Assembly (NCBI RefSeq): GCF_010470675.1
Contig: NZ_VOIQ01000001.1
Location: 124,001 to 188,000, forward strand
Origin: Desulfovibrio sp. JC010
GTDB lineage: Bacteria > Desulfobacterota > Desulfovibrionia > Desulfovibrionales > Desulfovibrionaceae
Length of the DNA stretch: 64,000 nt
Reading direction: 5' to 3'
In this document: piece after piece, positions 60,972-64,000 of the stretch
Layout: each line of letters opens with the position of its first letter
Numbering within the stretch: the first letter of the stretch is position 1
Notes under the pieces: model-generated
What the model saw: the letters and a program-made list of their open reading frames with translations, nothing else
What the model was told of the DNA's origin: nothing
Databases searched by the model: none
Position numbers and translations under genes: made by a program

Positions 60972-63437
60972 ATGGAAGAACTGCTGAACAGATCACAATG
61001 CGAGCTGAAAGAAGCCCGGCAACAGGCAATTGATGCTGAAAAAAACATCAAGGCCCTTCTTGATGCCAACACCCAGTCCATTCTACTGATTGAAAAAGAC
61101 GGTACGGTCATCTACGTCAACCGTATAGTTGCCGAGATTCTGGAAACAACACCGCAGACTTTGACAGGCAAAAACATATTTAATTACCTGCCTCCTGAAC
61201 TGGCCGATTCGCGCCGCAAACAATTGCAGAAAGTGATAGAAACCGGGAAACCGGCCAAATTTCAAGACGTACGTGACGGAAGAACCATTCTCCATTCCCA
61301 CTACCCCATCTTTGACAACGGCGAAGTCAGCCGTGTTGCCATTTACGCCGAAGACATAACAAAAATCACAACCAAAGAACGGGAATTGAAACGGAGCAAG
61401 CACTTGCAGTCCGTACTCCTCCAGATCATGGGCCAGTCCAACTCCACAGGCAGCGTGGATGAACTATTGAGATCAATCCATGAAATTTTGCTCAAGGAGT
61501 TGAAAGCAAACAATTTTTTCATCGCACTCATAGACCAGCAACAGGAAAGACTAAATTTCACTTACTGCATTGATCAGGAAATTACTGAATATCCACCCAT
61601 TGAAAAAATATACGCTCCCTCCAACCAACGCATAAGCCTGCTGCCCATTCGGAGAAACAAGATTGTTCGCCTGACGCAGCAGGAAATCACGGATTCCATC
61701 AAAAACGGAACCATGGATATTATGGGCCGGATTCCTGAAATATGGATAGGGGTGCCCATGCGTATCCGCAGCAAAACCATCGGAGTGCTGGTAATTCAGG
61801 ATTACGAAGATGCCGATGCTTTTTCAGAAGATGATATTCGACTTTTTTCCGCCTGCTCCGACCAGATAGCCCATGCCATTGAGCGCAAAAAATTTGATAC
61901 GACCATCCGTGAAAGCGAAGAGCACTACCGGGCTTTTTTTGAAGACAACCATTCGGTCATGTTCATCATCGACCCGGAAAACGGAAGAATAGAGGATGCG
62001 ACAAAGGCCGCGGCCAGATTTTATGGTTACTCACGGGATGAGCTTAAATCAAAAACCGTTTTTGATCTCAACCAGTTGCCCCGCAAAGAAGTAATAGCAA
62101 AAATGAAGGAGGCAAAGCGGAGCAAGCTTGCCAGCTTCATCTTCCAGCACCGTATTGCAGACGGCGAAATAAGAGACGTTGAGGTATTTTCCGGTCCCTT
62201 TGATTTCAAAGGAAAAACACGGCTCATATCCATCATCCACGACATTACCCAGCGTTTGGAAGATGAAAGGGAACTTTCCAAGGCCAAAGAGTCTGCAATT
62301 CAAGCCAACAAGACCAAGGACGAATTTCTGGCCAATATCAGCCATGAAATAAGAACCCCGCTCAACGGCGTCATGGGCATGCTGCAGGTCATGGATACAG
62401 ATGATCTGAAGCAGGAACACCGTGACTGTATAAACGTTGCTCTGCAATCATCACGCAACCTGCTGCGCGTGCTTGATGATATTCTGGACCTCTCCAAGGT
62501 GGAAGTCGGCACCCTCGATCTTTACGAAGAATCCTTCTCACTGGACAGACTGCTCACTGAAAGTATGGATCTGTTCAAACTTCAGGCGGATGAAAAAGGA
62601 ATCAGCCTTTCATATACCGTTCATCCCGGTGTTGAAGACTGTTATCTGGGAGACGAAGGACGCATCAGACAGATCCTTTTCAACCTGATGGGTAATGCCA
62701 TAAAATTTACGGACCACGGTTCGGTGACGGTGAAAGTCGGTTCCGGGATTGATTGCGCAGGCGATAAGCGGCAATTAACTTTCACGGTAAAGGATACCGG
62801 AGTGGGTATACCGGAAAATTATCTGGAAAGCATTTTCGATTCCTTCACCCAGGTGGACGGTTCCCTCTCGCGCAAATACAAAGGTGCCGGTCTCGGACTG
62901 TCCATTGTCAAAAGGCTCATTGACCTCATGGACGGCTCCATCAGCATAAAAAGCACCCTCGGCGAGGGCACTTCAATTAATTTTGCAATCTCTCTTAAAA
63001 CATCAGCCCCGGCAACTAATGAAAACGACAGCCTGTCCGATATTCCGGTTGTGTCTTCAAAGCTCAAAGTCATGCTTGTGGAGGACGAACTGGTTAACAG
63101 GATGATGGCCCGCAGACTGCTTGAAAGAATGGGTCATGAGGTAATCTGTGCGGAAAACGGTGCTGAGTGTCTTGAAATGCTGGCGGACAACAAGATCGAT
63201 GCCATTCTCATGGACATACAGATGCCGGTGATGGACGGCCTTGAGGCCACTAGGACCATCCGTACCTCAAATGATTTCATAAATGTGCGCAGCATTCCCA
63301 TCATCGCCCTCTCCGCCCATGCCAATAAGGAAAGCAGGTACTCAGCCCTTGAAGCCGGGGTTAACGGCTATCTGTGCAAGCCCTTTGAAATGAAGGATCT
63401 CGAAAAGATACTGGCCGGATCTGTCCGCAAGAATTAG
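60972..63437 (+). CDS. hybrid histidine kinase (PAS-GAF-PAS-HisKA-HATPase-REC)
   Basis: Soluble hybrid sensor kinase of 821 residues with no membrane helix. Order: coiled start, PAS (about 28-140), GAF (about 160-300), PAS (about 310-430), HisKA with NISHEIRTPLNGVMGML (His 458), HATPase (about 560-685, NLMGNAIKFTD, DTGVGIP, GAGLGLSIVKRL) and a C-terminal REC domain (about 697-815) with VEDE and the phospho-acceptor Asp 748 in LMDIQMPVMDG. It senses a cytosolic signal. No response regulator gene is beside it. The ribosome site is weak. Confidence 0.93.
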   Translation: MEELLNRSQCELKEARQQAIDAEKNIKALLDANTQSILLIEKDGTVIYVNRIVAEILETTPQTLTGKNIFNYLPPELADSRRKQLQKVIETGKPAKFQDVRDGRTILHSHYPIFDNGEVSRVAIYAEDITKITTKERELKRSKHLQSVLLQIMGQSNSTGSVDELLRSIHEILLKELKANNFFIALIDQQQERLNFTYCIDQEITEYPPIEKIYAPSNQRISLLPIRRNKIVRLTQQEITDSIKNGTMDIMGRIPEIWIGVPMRIRSKTIGVLVIQDYEDADAFSEDDIRLFSACSDQIAHAIERKKFDTTIRESEEHYRAFFEDNHSVMFIIDPENGRIEDATKAAARFYGYSRDELKSKTVFDLNQLPRKEVIAKMKEAKRSKLASFIFQHRIADGEIRDVEVFSGPFDFKGKTRLISIIHDITQRLEDERELSKAKESAIQANKTKDEFLANISHEIRTPLNGVMGMLQVMDTDDLKQEHRDCINVALQSSRNLLRVLDDILDLSKVEVGTLDLYEESFSLDRLLTESMDLFKLQADEKGISLSYTVHPGVEDCYLGDEGRIRQILFNLMGNAIKFTDHGSVTVKVGSGIDCAGDKRQLTFTVKDTGVGIPENYLESIFDSFTQVDGSLSRKYKGAGLGLSIVKRLIDLMDGSISIKSTLGEGTSINFAISLKTSAPATNENDSLSDIPVVSSKLKVMLVEDELVNRMMARRLLERMGHEVICAENGAECLEMLADNKIDAILMDIQMPVMDGLEATRTIRTSNDFINVRSIPIIALSAHANKESRYSALEAGVNGYLCKPFEMKDLEKILAGSVRKN

Positions 63438-63563
63438 CCTCTCACAGCCTCCCGCTCAGGGAAAATCAGTACCGCAAGAGTTGACACAACACGGTTTTCA
63501 AAGCATCTAGTATTGCTTGGCGGATTACTCAAATAGACCAAAAAACAACTGACCGGAGTTATC

Positions 63564-63947
63564 ATGACTCAATATTCTGATATTTTTAATCAGGAAATGA
63601 TGAGCAACATTTTCCCCGAAGACAAGACCAACCAGTTCTTTGAGGCCCTTTTCGGAGACGCGGAAGAAGGCAGCTATGACATTTCACTGGCCTATGCCGG
63701 AGACAACGGAGATACTGTTCATTTTGAACTGCAGCTGCGTCAGCGTCCGGGCTGTTGTCTGGCCTGCAACCTGACTTACGGTCTCCCGCAGGTATTTTCC
63801 CGTCACCCCATCATCAACATACAGGGTGTTGCGGAAAAAGTGGGCGAAGCAGTTGGCAAGCCTGAAAATGTAAGCTGGCAGCTCGGCTCCACACAGGAAA
63901 AAAGCAGGGAACTGCACGTTATTCCTCTTGCCGTCAGCTTGAGCTAG
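63564..63947 (+). CDS. small conserved-looking protein with paired cysteines, unknown
   Basis: Not recognised. The 127-residue protein has an N-terminal acidic helix (NQEMMSNIFPEDKTNQFFEA), a beta-rich middle and the cysteine motif PGCCLACNLTYGLP (three Cys near 70-75). It ends with strand ELHVIPLAVSLS. CCGGAGTTATC precedes the ATG. A TTGACA at 63481-63486 may be its -35. It stands alone behind the kinase gene with its own terminator-like stem. Confidence 0.75.
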   Translation: MTQYSDIFNQEMMSNIFPEDKTNQFFEALFGDAEEGSYDISLAYAGDNGDTVHFELQLRQRPGCCLACNLTYGLPQVFSRHPIINIQGVAEKVGEAVGKPENVSWQLGSTQEKSRELHVIPLAVSLS

Positions 63948-63960
63948 CTGAAAAAAGACC

Positions 63961-63993
63961 AGACCCGTTTTCCGACCCCGGTAAACGGGTCTC
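63961..63993 (+). terminator. hairpin after the last gene
   Basis: AGACCCGTTT (63961-63970) pairs with AAACGGGTCT (63983-63992) across a 12-base loop, then CATTT. The stem is good but the T tract is short; the window ends here. Confidence 0.6.
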
Positions 63994-64000
63994 ATTTGAT

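Overview
The window looks like chromosome of a sulfate-reducing deltaproteobacterium of the Desulfovibrionaceae, probably a marine Desulfovibrio/Maridesulfovibrio type. The reasons are a full-length DsrC with both C-terminal cysteines (35165-35482), Gram-negative LPS genes (lpxB, waaA, kdsB, gmhB), P- and L-ring flagellar genes, and a flagellar block joined to a nusA-infB-rpsO-pnp block in an order I associate with Desulfovibrio. No tRNA, rRNA, CRISPR array, transposase or prophage was recognised.

Layout. (1) 70-2674: DUF89-like protein and NAD kinase. (2) 2858-14572: flagellar region. A FlgM-associated protein and FlgM run forward behind a sigma28-like promoter. A long reverse operon, flgF-flgG-flgA-flgH-flgI-flgJ-flgN-flgK-flgL-csrA-fliW, starts at a sigma54-like -24/-12 promoter. 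Hook and rod parts are therefore encoded together with the FliW/CsrA and FlgM regulators. (3) 14588-15345: a small repeat protein with its own promoter and terminator, then a structured leader with terminator and possible antiterminator. (4) 15346-25989: rimP-nusA-ylxR-infB-DUF503-rbfA-nrnA-truB-rpsO-pnp, a translation and RNA-metabolism block with several internal hairpins. (5) 26106-30349: zinc/manganese-type ABC uptake operon behind a Fur/Zur-like box. (6) 30386-35482: CoA ligase, prepilin peptidase, lpxB, a lipoprotein and dsrC. (7) 35892-43167: envelope and LPS genes (HD protein, ddl, waaA, kdsB, gmhB) with carA and a TPR protein. (8) 43344-47122: MarR regulator and methyltransferase sharing an operator, then an alpha/beta hydrolase paired with MlaA. 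(9) 47332-51692: DUF4198 protein, GlxA-type regulator, isochorismatase-fold hydrolase, DMT exporter, glycosyltransferase. (10) 51839-53243: an AT-rich two-gene cassette (soluble protein plus small multi-TM protein), the best candidate for an undescribed, possibly defence-related system. (11) 53278-63947: MsrAB, D-Ala-D-Ala dipeptidase, an orphan binding protein, a ybgA-SDR-photolyase operon in which the photolyase has an in-frame TGA, a hybrid histidine kinase and a small conserved-looking protein.

A family of about 45-140 bp palindromic repeats occurs at least eight times, always between genes. Its central stem exists in two compensating sequence versions, which suggests a conserved RNA hairpin.
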